Part shown: one piece after another, positions 47,150 to 60,987 of the stretch
How the letters are laid out: the number at the start of each line of letters is the position of its first letter
Position numbering within the stretch: position 1 is the first letter of the stretch
NCBI GenBank assembly: GCA_027382625.1
Contig: JAJKFJ010022513.1
Location: 1-64,000 of the forward strand
Reading direction: 5' to 3'
DNA from: Tetmemena sp. SeJ-2015
Lineage: Eukaryota > Ciliophora > Spirotrichea > Sporadotrichida > Oxytrichidae
Length of the DNA: 64,000 nucleotides
Program-made: the position numbers and the translations under genes
Notes under the pieces: generated by a model
The model's input: the letters and a program-made list of their open reading frames with translations, nothing else
Told to the model about the DNA's origin: nothing
The model's database searches: none

Positions 47150-50028
47150 ATATTTGTTGAATGGCTTGAATCTCCTGAGATGGTTGGAGCCGCAATGCCA
47201 GTCATCGAAGAATTAATTGAATTGAGCGAGTTCTGAGCCGAGGCCCTTAACTTTCTCAACTTGATAGGACCACTTAGAAACTATGAGCAGCTGCTGCCAG
47301 AATTCCTAAGCCTCCTCGTTGCTTATCAGCGAGTTCAGCAGAGGACTTGTTTTCAGCAACTTCAGAGCGCAATATATTCTAATAAGAAGTAAGATAGTAG
47401 AAGAAATATGTAAGTTTTTGTTGATTGATGCTGTGGCGAGGAGAGAAGGTTAGCAGCTTGCATAGTCAACCTTTTACAGAGCTTGTCTCATGATAAGCAT
47501 GCTGAGCTCGTGCATCTTGCTGAATAAATCCTAACATTAAGTAAATTATTCTCTATTAAAATGAAAAAGTCTTGGTCAATTGAGGAAAACTTGGTCTTTA
47601 GTTAGTCAAGGATATACATTTGGAAGTCAAAGGCAGTGACTAGGTCCAACTGGAAACCAAAGGCTCTTAGGAAGTCTGATTCCGCTCTTAAGATCTCGCT
47701 CTGAGCGATCTGCTTGTGAGTTATCTTTTCATGCACAAGCTTGGAGTTGATAGGAATCACGTCCTAGAACTTGGAAGCCAGAAATAGTGAAACTACTCCA
47801 ATCTTATGAACGTCATGGTCAGCGTAGATTATTTGGTCCTTGTTGAAGCGAAGATAGTTATCAAACATCAACTAAGCAAGGAACCAAGTCCTGTCCTCAG
47901 AGTTGAAAGAGCAGAAGCATTCTACTAGCCAGTCCATCATACGAGTACGATGAGCCTCAGTTACCTCATGACCTTCGAGAGGATTAGATCCCTTGTATTA
48001 AAGTTTTTCTTTCTCGAAAACAACAATTAAAAGACAAGAATAGTATGGATCATTAGATTTAGAAAAGGTTGTTCAAAATTTCCTGATTATTTCTTTCATA
48101 AAGTCTTTTCTCATTAATGTCTTTGTCAGCGATGAATTTCTTCATGTTTTACTTTGTCTTCATACTGCTAAGCAAAAAACTTTTGCTTTAATGTATGCTC
48201 ACTACTCTATCAAGAGAGTTAGCTTCTCTGGGGCTATTATGAGACTTGCCTCTGTTCTTGGTTTGAGCAGCCTGAGCTATCTCCTTGAACTAATTCTGTC
48301 TCTGCTTTAGTCTTGGATTTGCCTATTGAGTAGAACTTGGAATAGCTTCCTTGCACTCTATAGACTGAATGTTTTCTCCTTGAGGCTGTGAAAATATCAT
48401 CCAGTATATATGGGAATTTATGTAATATAATTTTACTGAAACAGAGCTTGAGTTCTAGTGGCAGGAGTTAAGGAGAATTCTTGGTTAAAGAAGGTTGCTG
48501 CCTTGGCCCTCATCAGGCAGTGTGGAGTGATTGTTCTAATTTCTCACTTGCTCGAAAATCAGTTTCCTCTGTACTTCTTGTCTATGAACTTTATTAATCG
48601 CACACACATCATCATTATTTCATAATAACTTATTCTAATTAAACTTTAGGCTGAAGGAAAAAGGATTGAGTGGTTGCGGCTCCTTATCTCTGGTTGTAAG
48701 ATTAGGTAGCATAGTCGTGAGTAATAGTGTTAGAGGCAGCAAGGATATCTTGATAGATACAAAAATCATTCTCTCTATCAACTCTTCCAAACAGCTTCTT
48801 ATGATGACCACTGCCATTCACAGATGAAATTCTTGGTGAGTTATTGTGGCTTTCACTGAGCTGTTTGGGCTAAACTCTAACTTGAGGCACGCAAGGGTTT
48901 CCATAGGGAGCTGAGATTATTTGCTAATGCTAATTAGTTTGGCTTTGGTTCTATTAAAATCTAGTTTCCTTGTTGTAGCCATAAGCACTTTGGTCCACTC
49001 TTTGGTAAGGAAGCTGAGCAGCTACTCTCTCCTTTGAGTTAGTGATGTTGTTAAGAATCATCTTGGTGATATCTTTGAGAGGGAGCTTGCTGTTCTTAGA
49101 TTTGACGGGAGCTTGCTCCTTGACGTGTTTGCAGTACTTGGGGTCTCCACTTCTTTTCTAGACCAAGCAAATTTTCTCACTGGTCTTGTCTCTGTAATTA
49201 GAGTTGGAGCTGGGGGCTACATCTCTCACTACTTTGCTGTTTTGGAAAAGTATCTGTTGGTGGTTGTGAGCAGCCATAGAGTGAGTTTAGGTGTTCATGG
49301 TTGAGTTGATGAAACTTCCAGAGCACACTTGCCGTCCCTCTCCGCTTCCATGGGAACCAGAGTTATCCTTCACTCTCACTTGAGAGTTGTCATTAGTTGT
49401 GCCTTGAGAAAGACCTGAACCAAAGGAAGCATCATCAATATCGTGAATTGTAAGTGGGGCATCAAGAATTAATGAGAAGTCTTTAAATGCCATATATATA
49501 TTCAAGAAGAATGGATCTATCAGTGCCTTTCCTAGTAGGTTTTTATTGTGTCTTGAGGTCTCTAATCAAGAGAGTGGAGCCAAGTTAGGAGCTGTTCAAT
49601 CCTGTGCTTCCAGTTGCAACTCCTCCCTGATTAGAAACTACACTCTTCTCATTGACGTTTCTTGATGTCTTCTTTGTGAGTAGATTGATAGTGTTGATTG
49701 CTAGACTCTGTTTCTCATTTGATGTGGATCTTAATTAGCTTGTGTGCAGACTCTATGCTTGCTTGAATGTATTAGGGTTGAAAGTTATGCAAAACATAAT
49801 CAATATATGCTTCACTGAATGAAATGACAAGTTTCATTATAAATGTTATAAGTTCTAAGACTTTTGATCCCTGAGATGATGTCTTGGCCTTGACTGATTG
49901 TTTTACTGCTGCTGTAGATTATGAACTTAAAACTGCCTCTGAGCATATTCTCTGGCCTCTATTTGCAGCTGCGAGGGTCTCTCTAGGAAACTGAACTGCT
50001 GAGTCCTATCGAAATGGCTCTCTAGCAT
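47150..50028 (-). CDS. A/B-type cyclin
   Basis: This is a regulatory subunit of cyclin-dependent kinases. The N-terminal cyclin box (about 47,985-47,590) reads EAHRTRMMDWLVECFCSF, EDRTWFLAQLMFDNYLRF, HKIGVVSLFLASKFQDVIPI and LRAESDFLRAFGFQLDLVT, matching the MRxxLxDWLxE / LxxASKFxE pattern of A/B cyclins, with the conserved Lys of the ASKF motif present. The second box (about 47,500-47,180) has NEEAQEFWQQLLIVSKWSYQ. The N-terminal half (50,028-48,400) is low-complexity Gln/Ser-rich (HFDRTQQFSFLERPSQLQ; KDITKMILNNITNSKERVA) with no clear destruction box. The start could lie upstream of ATG 50,028, and the stop is unresolved; the last frame stays open past 47,150. A 46-bp IES precedes the cyclin box. 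It is divergent from the CADG gene. Confidence 0.75.
48016..48066 (-). other. IES, 46 bp, pointer TTTTC
   Basis: GAAAA on the plus strand at 48,016-48,020 and 48,062-48,066. Removal joins NNQEILNNLF to EKEKLQYKGSNPLEGHE, leading into the cyclin box in frame. No GT donor is present at the junction. Confidence 0.8.
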
Positions 50029-50474
50029 CTCATCCGAGATCTCTCTAGATTTTTTAAAGCTTCTTGAATCTCTAAGTTGGTATATCAATATGAAATGTTA
50101 TATGTGTATGGTATTATGCGAGCATGATTTCAGATCAGAAAAATTGAGTGGTTATGATTTCAAAAAATGGTAAATGTCGAAAATTAATCAATTAAATTTA
50201 AAAATTAGCTTAAATAATTAGCACCCTCTTATGAAGAGCCTTTCATGTTTTATGTTCTATCACAGGTTGGGAATTCATAATTGGACTTAATTTCTCAGAA
50301 ATTTTCTAATCTTCTTATAAATTCTTTCTTGGAAAATATTCTGGTTTCATAATGATGAAGTAGAAATGAGTTTAATTTTATAAGATGATGAAAGGAACTA
50401 AAAATAGAATTAAAGGGAATTTGGATTTGATAAAGAGATGCAAAAATTTATAGTTGAAGCTTTATTATAATAAC
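50029..50474. promoter_or_regulatory. Divergent intergenic region
   Basis: About 445 A+T-rich bp between the cyclin and the CADG-protein start codons. It may also hold the first cyclin exon (an ATG at about 50,137 on the minus strand). No promoter element could be recognised. Confidence 0.3.
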
Positions 50475-53400
50475 ATGGATAGAATTGTGAAAATATTCGC
50501 GTTAGCAAGCGCTTTGCTATTCGCATTAGTTACTCCTTAATGCGCTTTTACAAATCCAAATTGGTTTGCTGATCTTATAAAAAATAGAGAATTATTTGAT
50601 CTGTATGAGACTGGTTATGACTTAGCATTTTATGACATGGTAACAGACATTATGTAATTAAAGTTTTTATTAAAGATTATATTATAAGACTATTAGAGCA
50701 CAGTGTATTTTTCAGCATCAAGAGGTGGGACGACTAAAGTAATTTACGCATCTATGAGCACCTCAATGACCTTGAACTGGGCAGTCTACTATGGATCTGG
50801 CACCACTGCCACTGTTCGCTTTATGACTATCGATGAACTCACTTATAACTACTTCTATGCTACTTCATATAAGAAATTAAGATAATATGTATGCTGCAGG
50901 TAATGCAAATTCTCACAGCTTCAATGCTAACAACCCTGCCAATTAAGTCTTTGTGCAAAGAGTTTCTACAACTGATGGCTCGCTCGACTGGTCTGTCTAT
51001 CTAACTATCCCACATAGTATTTATAAAGCAGGTTAATATTTGTCTACTGGGGTTTGACATCTGGAGCCAACTACGCAACTAGTATGACTCTGTCACCGGA
51101 CGGAGGTAAAATTTTGGTGACTGCCTAAACCATAATTTAATATTTCTTGAAAAACATTTACCATTAGTTTGTTCTCTCATTATATTTTAGTAGACATCTT
51201 TTCAACCCACAGGATAGACAGGCCTGGCATCTGTCTTGCTCTTAATTGGGAGCGACGGTTCTTTTTACTGGGCCAAAACCTATGGCGACTTCTCCACCTT
51301 CTACTCTATCAGAGCTTAATTATGTAAAAATAAATGTCATATATTTTTTCTCAATGATGTAGCTTAATGCGTTTTATTCGACTCGAGAGGAGAATACTAT
51401 TACGAATCTTATCTGTTCTTATTGATTTTAATGATATTAATCTTTGAGTTATGCCTTGATTTCAGCCACTAGCGTTTCTAGACCTCTAATGAAGGCAACT
51501 CTGCTGACTTCTACTTCTTACAGTGATCTGTGGACTCAAAATTTCGGAACTGCAACGGGAGGTGCTATCATGCCCACAAAGGGCATGAGCTTGACTCCAG
51601 ATAACTCACTCATCATTCAGCCATTCAGCAACTCTAACTCAGACTACATCAATCTCTAAATAAAATTTTATAATGTGAAATGTATAACATGCAAGGAGGT
51701 AATGCTTAATTTGCTAATTAAATTTTTCTTTTCAAATGCTTAGTTCTCAGTGGTTTGCTTCTAGACATCCACAGGAGCAATAAACTGGTTCAACCATGTT
51801 GCAGATACAGCCAACTCACTTACCTCAGTAGATGGCGATCTGAGTCCTGATGGGACGCTCTATTACTCTCTTGCAACCAAATATCGATCATGTTTATTTT
51901 AATAGCAATTAGAGATACAGGGAGCAGCAAGAAACCTATGATCATAACTTTCAAAGTCCTTGATGGCTCTCGCACCAGTTTCTCGTATTATGGATCTGGC
52001 TCAATAACACCCGCAGCTTTAATAGTCACCTAGAATAATAGATTGTAGCTATTGATGACATTTAATTTAGAGATTGATAGTTGGAGCAACTATAGACAAG
52101 TCAAGTTCCTATGCTAAGAGCAGCTCGAACGATGATCTATTTGTGGCCAACTGGGGATACCTCTTAGCAGACAAAACATAATTAATTTAAGTGAAAATTA
52201 TTATAATGTAATGAACATGCAGCGCCTTCAATTTTGTAAATTCGATGCCAGGCACTATGACTGTCTCACTGCTCTCAACAGCCTCGCTGCTTGTGCAAAC
52301 TAATGTCACCCTAAACACCTATTTTATCAACCAAGCCATTTCAAATAATCAAACAATAAAATTAAATTAAAATTACTTTGATTTAGAAGATAACTCCAGT
52401 ATCAGGTCTCACCTCTACAACTTCAAGCATCACTGCTACTAGCTTGTATTCCAAGTGCAGTGCCAACGATTTGATCTTCACTACATCTGTTTCTTCCTAA
52501 ACCATTAAGACCCAGACAGCCTTCTCCCTCGTATAGACTTCTTATTGCTACGCTGGTTCGGGATCACTCACTTCCACCACATACACTTCCACTCTGATAG
52601 ATGGCTCATCTCTCCCCTCTTGGCTCACTTTCTCCTCAGGCTCTCTTCAGTGGTCTGGCAATCCTTCTTATATAAAAGTAGCTTTCATTTTTTATGATGT
52701 TAAACTTCCTCTCCAGGAATTTATTACATAGCTCTAATCGGCACGTTTGTGATTTCAGGTACCACTCATCAAGTAGTCTAGGTGTGGTAATTTCAAAAGA
52801 ATTAGAAAAATTTGTAAAGAGAATATTTTTTAAATGGCAACTGACCGTGCAAACAAACTCCCCTTAGCTTTAGTATGCAATCCCTTCCTTCAGCTAGAAG
52901 TGTCTCACACAAATATAGTCTGAATATTATTTGTGCTAAAGTGTGGAACTCAATTCACCTACTCTTTCGATAGCAGCACTTTCGGTGACTCTGATGGATA
53001 TGTGCTGACCTACTCCTCCTCATCTTATGCTTCTTCCATTCTCAAGAACTTACCGTCTTGGCTCTTCAATTAATAATTAAAGCATCTCTTTATTTATTGA
53101 GATCATTTTAATGATATGTAGGCTGAGCTTTTCACCAACCAATCGAACATTTGCAGGGAGTGCTCCTGATGTCCAAGATGTAGACATTAAGGTTGTAGCC
53201 ACTGACCCTTATGGTCTCACTGCTTCCACTACTTTCTCCATATCTTTAAAAATAAATTAACATATAATTGCTTCAATATAATAATTATTAAATTGGAATA
53301 TATCCTTCACAAATACTGCCCCTGTCATAAACACACAGATACCAGACATGAGTATCACAACAGGCCAACAATTCATCTATAAAATACCTACTAACTTCGC

Positions 53401-55482
53401 AAGTGATGCTGATGGCCACACCCTCACAATCACAACTAACATAGCATCCATGCCTAATCTTATCAACTGGCTCTACTTCAATCCAGCCAGTTTAACTTTC
53501 TCAGGAATAATTTACAAATATGTAATTTATTCATCTTAAATAGCCACAACAAACATTGAAGGATCCTACACGATAACAGTCACAGTAAGATATTTTATTA
53601 CTTATAGTTCTTATTATAGGTTGCTGATGGATTTACGGGCGGCACTACCACTGACAGCTTTGTCCTTACAATCAACTCTTATTTTGCAATTAATCTCTCA
53701 TTCAATATATTTAATAAACTCTGTCCCAGTATATAACTATCTTTCCACTGTTCTACCATCTTCCTTCACATTCGCACAAGGAACGAACACTATATCTTTT
53801 GCTGGCTACTTCACAGACCTCACTCCCTCCTCCACTTTGACATACAGTATCTCCATGGCTAATTCTCTTCCAGTGGGATCTTGGCTCTCCATCAACTCAG
53901 CAACTGGAGTGCTCACTATCACTGCTGGTACTGCAAATGTAGGCTACAACTATATAGTCATCACTGCAACAGATAACTCTTCCGTTTATTTTTATCTTTA
54001 TAAAATGGTAAATACCAATATAACAACGGAGCTAGCTATTCTGAGTTTACTGAGATCATAATAAATCAAGCTCCAACTTTGAATGGATCACTCTCTGACT
54101 AGACTGCAATTGTTGGCATACCTTACGCTTTCAAAATTCCTTCTACTGTGTTCAAGGACATAGACTTGCAAAACCTTACTATAACTTGCCAGCAATCTGG
54201 TGGGTCATTCAAATTATATTTCCATTATAACTCAATAAGAAATAAGATTGATCAGCACTTCCAGGGTGGTTGACTTTTGACACTTTGAGCAATCTTCTCT
54301 ATGGAACTCCCACTTCCTCAGATGTGGGGTCTTATATATTCTAGTTGCAAGCTACAGACCCGTTCGTTCTCACAACTTCTTATGTCTATATGAACTCTAT
54401 TAAAACATCATGAATAATTTCATCATTTGTAAACTTTGAGGTAGTTTCGAATAACGCCCCTACAATCCGCTCCGGCCAGACCATGCCAACTGTGAATCTG
54501 CGCTCTATGCAGGACTTCTCCTTTGTGATTCCTGATGCTCTATTCTAAGATGTGGATGGAGACAGCCTTGTGCTTAATTTGATGCAATCTGATGGGACAG
54601 ACGTGCCCTCTTGGATGATGTTCTCTCCTGTTAACAGGAACGTCTACGGCTTTGCAAATGTCGCAACGAGCAAAACTTACACTATCAAGATCCTTGCTAC
54701 AGATCATTCTATAATCTATTTCAGTATTTTCGCTTTTGAGACCCTTTCAAAGCCTCAGCCTCTGCAACGTTAAAATATTTATTTTCTCAAGTTATTTGTA
54801 AAACATTCACTCTGAACATCTTGGCTAATAAGGCTCCATTAGTGCTAAATGAAATTGGGCATGTGACTTCTCAAATGTTCATGTACTTCGAGTACCAGAT
54901 TCCAGAGAGCATTTTCAGAGACGAAGATGGAGACTCGCTCACTTACTCTATGACTCCTTATGACCTCACTCAGACGACCCCAACTTGGCTTAAGTTCATT
55001 TCAGGCAACCGCTCTCTTAACGGCATGCCAAAGGACGCTGAAGGCTCAACTCTGATGTTTAAAATCTATGCTGACGATGGAAGAGGCGGACTCAGCTATT
55101 TAAATAGGAGATATTTATCTGTGCATGGTAGCTATCAAGTTTTGTACTTAGATGTGCAAGTGAACTACAACTTGGGCAAGTTAGTTCCGTTGATACTGTT
55201 TGGAATGCTGCCCCTAGCTGCGATCTTTGCATTCTCCTTCTCTATGGCTTTTGTCAAAGTAAACCTAACTCCATATCATATTCTTTATTCATATTTTTTC
55301 TTATTTTTTAATAAGAACTCTACTATATGAGTTTACCAACCATCGAGGAAGATAAGGTCATTGAACTTGCCAGAACTGCATCAAGAGAGTTCTCATCTAC
55401 TAGTGGACCTGACTATGACACTCTAAAGAAAGCCCTTGAAGAAAAGATAAGATACAAGTAGAAGCAGCAAGCCCAAAAATGA
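50475..55482 (+). CDS. Secreted/TM protein with beta-propeller-like and cadherin-like (CADG) repeats
   Basis: The ATG at 50,475 starts a classic signal peptide (MDRIVKIFALASALLFALVT, then PQCAFT). The first half has repeating units with Ser/Thr-Asp-Gly-Ser turns (SASRGGTTKVIYASMSTS; TTDGSLDWSVYLTIP; LLIGSDGSFYWAKTYGDF), like a beta-propeller. The second half has at least five dystroglycan-type cadherin-like repeats: F-D/S-DADGHTLTI...LINWLYF; FQDVDGDSLVLNL...VPSWMMFSP; FRDEDGDSLTYSM...PTWLKFISGNRSLNGMP. One TM helix (KLVPLILFGMLPLAAIFAFS) precedes a short cytosolic tail (PTIEEDKVIELARTASREF) and TGA 55,480. Several short breaks (about 50,656-50,698, 51,030, 51,130, 51,660, 55,257-55,310) are introns or IESs. 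It is probably a cell-surface adhesion or recognition protein. Confidence 0.8.
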
Positions 55483-55747
55483 TCGAAAGAAATCTAAGAC
55501 TCAAACAAGATATATCTCTATTTTTATATTCCAAATCTTTTATTTCATTGTTAGAAATAAATACTCAATTTAAATGTCATCATGATAAATACGCTGCAAT
55601 TAAATTCTTTTTTCAGTTACTTATTCCTTTGAGAGAAATACTTTATTCTTAATTTTTATAATATGAGATTATGTGACTTCCATTGAATTGATTTTATTTG
55701 AAAAAAAATATTAATTTCTTCAAATTATCAAATTAAACTCTATTATT
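55483..55747. other. AT-rich convergent spacer
   Basis: 265 bp between convergent stop codons, more than 75 % A+T, with nothing else recognisable. Confidence 0.35.
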
Positions 55748-58700
55748 TCAATCCCATATCTCTTCAAATGAATCATCATTATAATCAAATAAAAACTTAT
55801 CAATCAATTTATAGCTTATCTAATTTTGTGATAGCTTTGACTGGATTTATAGTTCTGAAGTTATTTTTTGTTTATTTTGCTTGCTTAGACTTTTCATTAA
55901 AATTAGTTGAATTAAAACTTAAAACTTACTCTTGGCCTTGACATTAGATATAACTATTGCTTGATCTTCTTCATCATCACCAGATTTAACATCATCATCC
56001 CATTCGTATAGAGTCTTCATCTTACTGCTTGCTCTCTTCTATTGTTTCTCGGAGTCTGCCTCTTCAAAAATATATTATGTTAACTTTAAAAAATATATGC
56101 CTCATGTCTTGATTGCTTGTTGTTACTTTATTAGCATGATCTTCTTCATCTTAACTGTTGCCTGGCTTCATATCCCCTAGCTTTTCCTAAGCTTACTGTT
56201 CTTATATCTTTAGGTTTATAGAGTGATTTGCACTTTCAGTTGTTTGCCTATCCTTGTGCGATTGACTTAGATTCTTTTTAAGATACAGACTTTTTTGAAG
56301 ACCGCTTTGGGTCTTTGAGTCTATATTTTTCTATATTTTATCTGTGCCGTAGCTTGAACCATCCTAGTTCAGATTGGAACTTTACACAGCTACAGAGGAG
56401 TCATTCAACCAGCCCGCGTATTGCTTCTATGAGGACACCATTTGGTTATTAACACCTTCAGCTCTATTTTAAAGACTGGAGTCAACTCTTTTAACTGATC
56501 GTTTGCTCACATTCAATCACAAAATATAGATAGTCAATCAGTAATAAGTTTAATTTTTTATAAAATATTTTTAAAAAACTATGAGGGCTTGATTGAACAT
56601 ATTGGAAGAAGAACTTGAATTAACGCCACCTTCTCCCTAATTGCCAAGCGATGAAGAAGTCCCCAATACTCTCATTTAAAAAAAGTTAAGAAGCACAAAT
56701 ATTAGAACAACATACTTTGTGCTCAAGATTCTTAAGGAAGTTGTTATCTCTCTGTTAATAAATCATGGAGTTGAAGTCTTATTGATCACTCTAAGAGGTA
56801 TTTTAAACTGCAGCTAGCTATTGATTCTTTGAGCTACCTCCCGTGTTCATGAAATTAAGACTCGACTGCAGCTCACCCTATGAATCATTTTCAGATAAGA
56901 AGAGACTGGTTCTGAAGTTTGAACTATGAGCCAGGCAGGAAGTTCTAAGCCATATTTTGCTAATTCAGTCTGTTCTTTGCAAAGATTTGATTCATTTGAA
57001 ATGAAGATTTCTGTTGAACTAGCAGCTGATTATAATTTCACTAAGTAAATTAAAGATTCTTGCTTTGAGGGAAAAGCTAAAAGTTTGCACCTCCGATAAC
57101 AAACCGAGGCCCTTATTCCTTCAAGCTAGAGTAGCTTTCAAGCCGCTTAATTGAACTTGCACTACTCATCATGGAGTCTAATGCTTCAAGATTGGGAAGT
57201 GAGGGCTACGAAGAAAAACTTCTTTCCTGTCTTATATCAGAAGCTTCTTAATTTATAACTTCAAAAAACCTTATTGTAAAAGTTTAATATAATTATAGTT
57301 ACCAGATTCAGATTCAACCTTATCAACTCCATCAGAATAATCTTTCAAATTAAACTCTTTAGAGGAGAAAATTAAATCCTAGACAATTTGCTTTCTTTGA
57401 TTTTGAAGATCTACAACAACCTCTTGATGGGTGTCAAGGCTAGTTTAACTTACTCTCAGCCTGGAAATCGTTAAATTAAATAAGTGCTTTTACTTATTAA
57501 ATTGTTGACTTGCTAATTGTTTTCCTGCTTGAGTTCTAGCTTTTATCTAATAACTTAACCTTTCGGACTGGAGTTTATCTTAAAATTTGCTTTAAAATTT
57601 AATTATAAAGTTTGATTAGAGGCTACCTAAGAATTATATTTATTCCTTCATCTATTTACTATATAATTAAAAATGTAAGAGGTGTCTATTAGATTCATAG
57701 ATTAGCTCTATTCTTTGATAACTATATCATTTTTATAATAATTTGAGTTAGTATTGATAGGACTATCTTTCAGTCTTTCAGAATGCTATTTCTTCTTTGA
57801 AACATAGTTGGCTGATTCTAAGATTCACTCTATGTTATAGTCTTAATTTCAGGATTTTTAATTTCTAGGTTGGCAAATCTATCAACCCCATCCTCTTCAT
57901 TTAACTTATCCAGCTAGTTTTAAGGCTGAGTGAGTGCTCCTTTGTTTCTTAACTGATCTCTGCTCATGATCTTTGGCTGGTGGTGACTGATTGAATTCTC
58001 AAGTGCTTATTGCAGCTATTCTTAGGTAGGAATCTAAAGTTTAAAATGTAAATTCATAATCAAATTCTAATCAGAATGAGTTTACTTGTGCTCTTCGTTT
58101 TAGTGTTTAAGAATGCCTCTTGCTTGTGGTTTAGCAATCGAATTTACGCTCTAATTTAATCGGTTTGAAGATTTGAGCCTTAATTTTTTGACTTGGGTAT
58201 TTGAAATTGGGGAAGGCCCGCCGTGTACTATTACACTAGACGTGTCTTATTCGTTTTGAGACATATCTATTGATTCAACCTCTCTTTACTAAGAAAGTAA
58301 AAAGAAATTTATTTACCTATACTTTACTAAACTGTCACTGAGGAAGCTCTAATCTTAGCTGTGTTCTAGTCTAACTGATTTTAACAACTATATTCAATAA
58401 TAAATGTATAATTTATAAATCAAACTGATTATCCCTTCCTCTTGGATTAGTTTCTTGAATTTTGGAAACCGCCAAATTTTTCTGTAACGCTTAATCTAAA
58501 CCTACTCGCTTTTCGTCATCTTACAAATTCCTTGAGTAGTTTTAAACTAGGGAAGAGTCTTCTTAGTGTGCAACGTTTAGGACAGGATTTTACTAAAGAG
58601 TAGTACTATCATTTGCCTTATCCATAGTCGAGGGTTGCATATTTTTCTCTTACTCTATAAAAGTCATAAGAATATAAGATAAACTAAATGAAATACTCTA

Positions 58701-60365
58701 TCAAGTTTTACTTTTTTTGGGCGTTTAGAGCTAACCGTTACCTTCTCTTTGCAAATTCTACTTAATCTATAGTACTACTGCTATTTGCTTTTTGAGTGCT
58801 CTCAGTCTTTATAAATAGATCATTATAAATTTAGTATCCGTATTTTCTTTGGAGCTTGTTCTTGGTGTTACATAGGATAAGAGTTTTCTTGAATTTAATT
58901 CTTGGCTCCTTCTTAAGATTAGAATGGATTCTTTGCTTGCTCCCCATAAACGTACTCAACTTGAGTTTTTATTTCCTCAATTTGTGAGTTGGGTCTAGTC
59001 TCCCCCTCCAATATAAGTCTATTTTGATCAATAGCCCCAGCATTGCTACTCTCGTTCTGAATTTACTAAGTAGAGACGTCTGTGTTGTCGCTATAAGGTT
59101 GTTGTTACTCCCCAATAAAAGGTAAAATTATAAAATTAGAAGGCAATATTGTATTAAAATTAAGGTGGAGGGAATCTCTCATTCTGTTATTGCAATTGAA
59201 CGATTTCCTTGAACTGGAGCATCATCCCCAAATAAGTCACCCACTGATTCCTATCTGCAACAGTCTTCGCCCCAAAAGTATACTCGCGATTCAAAGTCAG
59301 CAACGAAAAGGCACATGGGAAATTCTTTGAGCCCATCCCATCTGCCAAGATCGTAACTCTTATCAGCTCCTAAAGTTTAAGACTGTTAATCAAACATGTT
59401 CAATTTTAAAATGATAGAATCTTACCCTGAATGGTATTCTCGTTTACTTGCTGAACTCCCTATCACTGTATTGAAAGATTCCAGTCTACAAGTTTAACTC
59501 GCAGATCTTAAGCTCAAAAGACTTGAAAAGCTTTCCAGCTACTCCAATTCTCTTCTTCTTCAGCTGTCCAATAACTTTGGAAGCACCTTTCTGTTACAAG
59601 TTTTGTTAAGATTAAGCACTCATTTTGTAATACTTTTTTTTAAAAATAAGAATTGGTAATAAAGAACTTACAAAAGTTGGAAAAGCCTCCTCAAAAGTGA
59701 AAATGCGCTTAAAACTTGGCACTTGAACTTGGCTTCCATCCGCTGCGTTCTATGAATCTAACTAACCTTAAGATTAGTGTTAATTGCGATTTAAAATATT
59801 CAGAAGGTTTCCTCCATTAAGAAGTGCAATAAATTTAATTTGCAAGATTCACAAAGGATAATTAAACTATTGATTGGCGTTTGGCTGGTACTAATTCGAC
59901 TCTTGGAAGATTACGGATGAGGCGTTATAGGTTTGATCAACATCATTATCTCCCCTAATCCCTTGAGTGACAAAAGAGGCACTTTCTTGAGCTGCGTATG
60001 AAACTTGTCCTTTCCCTCCTTAGCCATTATTGTAGAAGTTCATAAAATATATATAAAATCTACCTTAAGTATTCCAATAAGTAGAAGTTGATTTAAGGTT
60101 GCTGATGGGAATCTGCACTCCGATCTCTTGTATTCTTATTTCCTCCACCTATGATCTTATCTATGAAACTTCTGATATTGCCTCCGGCCCCAGTTTGAGA
60201 TTTGTCCCGCTTTATCTATGGGTTAGATTCCATGTAAAAATGTAACAATACTTAATAATTACTCCATGGGGGAATAAGTACCCATCCTTATCTGGCTTTA
60301 TTCATTTCTTTGGAAATCTCCATATGAATTTGACCCGCTTTTCTCCTAACCTCTGCCTTCAGCAT
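55748..60365 (-). CDS. PH-domain protein with long low-complexity tail
   Basis: The ATG at 60,365 opens MLKAEVRRKAGQIHMEISKE. After a break the frame gives RDKSQTGAGGNIRSFIDKI. The PH domain (about 59,760-59,190) is split by two good GTAAG...AG introns and reads PSFKRIFTFEEAFPTF, IGQLKKKRIGVAGKLFKSFE, LIRVTILADGMGSKNFPCAF and TVADRNQWVTYLGMML, where the final Trp is the hallmark Trp of PH helix 1. The rest (about 59,150-55,750) is Ser/Asn/Asp-rich, AT-rich and heavily interrupted. It ends YEWDDDVKSGDDEEDQA, an intron, then DKFLFDYNDDSFEEIWD and TGA 55,748. PH domains bind phosphoinositides or proteins, so a membrane-recruited adaptor is likely. No second domain recognised. The exon structure of the tail is unresolved. 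Confidence 0.65.
59370..59425 (-). other. Spliceosomal intron, 56 nt
   Basis: GTAAGATTCT...AACTTTAG on the coding strand, between TRIPFR and ELIRVTILADG in the PH domain. Confidence 0.75.
59591..59671 (-). other. Spliceosomal intron, 81 nt
   Basis: GTAAGTTCTT...TTGTAACAG on the coding strand, between EEAFPTF and KGASKVIGQLKKKR at the start of the PH domain. Confidence 0.75.
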
Positions 60366-60669
60366 TTTAAACTATATTTCATTTTATGAGAAGATAATTT
60401 TGGTGGTGGAAAGGAGAAAGTTGAAGGCCATTCTAGTTTTGGCTGAATGACTACTGATGATTGTCCTATTTTTGCATTTGCTCACTCTAAGTCATTTAAA
60501 ACATATAAAATAAATGGTGTAAAATTTGAGAGGCAGATTGATTCTGATGAAAAGGTTTGAGTGAGCTGCTCCTCAGCTGTGAGTTATTCACTCTCTACTT
60601 TTGACTAAATGGGTTTGAGTTCTAATCAAAAATTAAACATATGAAAACAGTAATATAATCTTAGTAGCT

Positions 60670-60987
60670 ATGATTGCTGTTAGCCTAATAAGAGTTTTGG
60701 GATTTTTAATTAACCGGTTCCATTGTTATTATTATAAGAAGCATCTAAATAAAAATTCAATCAAATTTAAAGTAGATAGATATTATGCATTCGATAATTC
60801 AGTTCAGTTGTCTATTAATTTAGAGTCAAAAGAAATAAAATGGAAAAATCTAATTTCATAATAGTTGCCCTCAAGGTACCTCAAGCTTTATATAGTAGGC
60901 GTATTTTATTTCAATGACTATGCTAACCCATATAAGAATTACTTACTATGGTATACTGCTCAAACATAACCTTTCCTCTTTTAATGA
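60670..60987 (+). CDS. Small hypothetical ORF with hydrophobic N-terminus
   Basis: From ATG 60,670 to TGA 60,985 there are about 105 codons if TAA/TAG are Gln. The start MIAVSLIRVLGFLINRF looks like a signal anchor. The rest is Tyr/Lys/Asn-rich (HLNKNSIKFKVDRYYAFDN; LYIVGVFYFNDYANPYKN). It sits in A+T-rich DNA between the PH gene and the flippase gene, with no neighbour on its own strand. It could be a small gene, an exon or chance. No family recognised. Confidence 0.3.
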
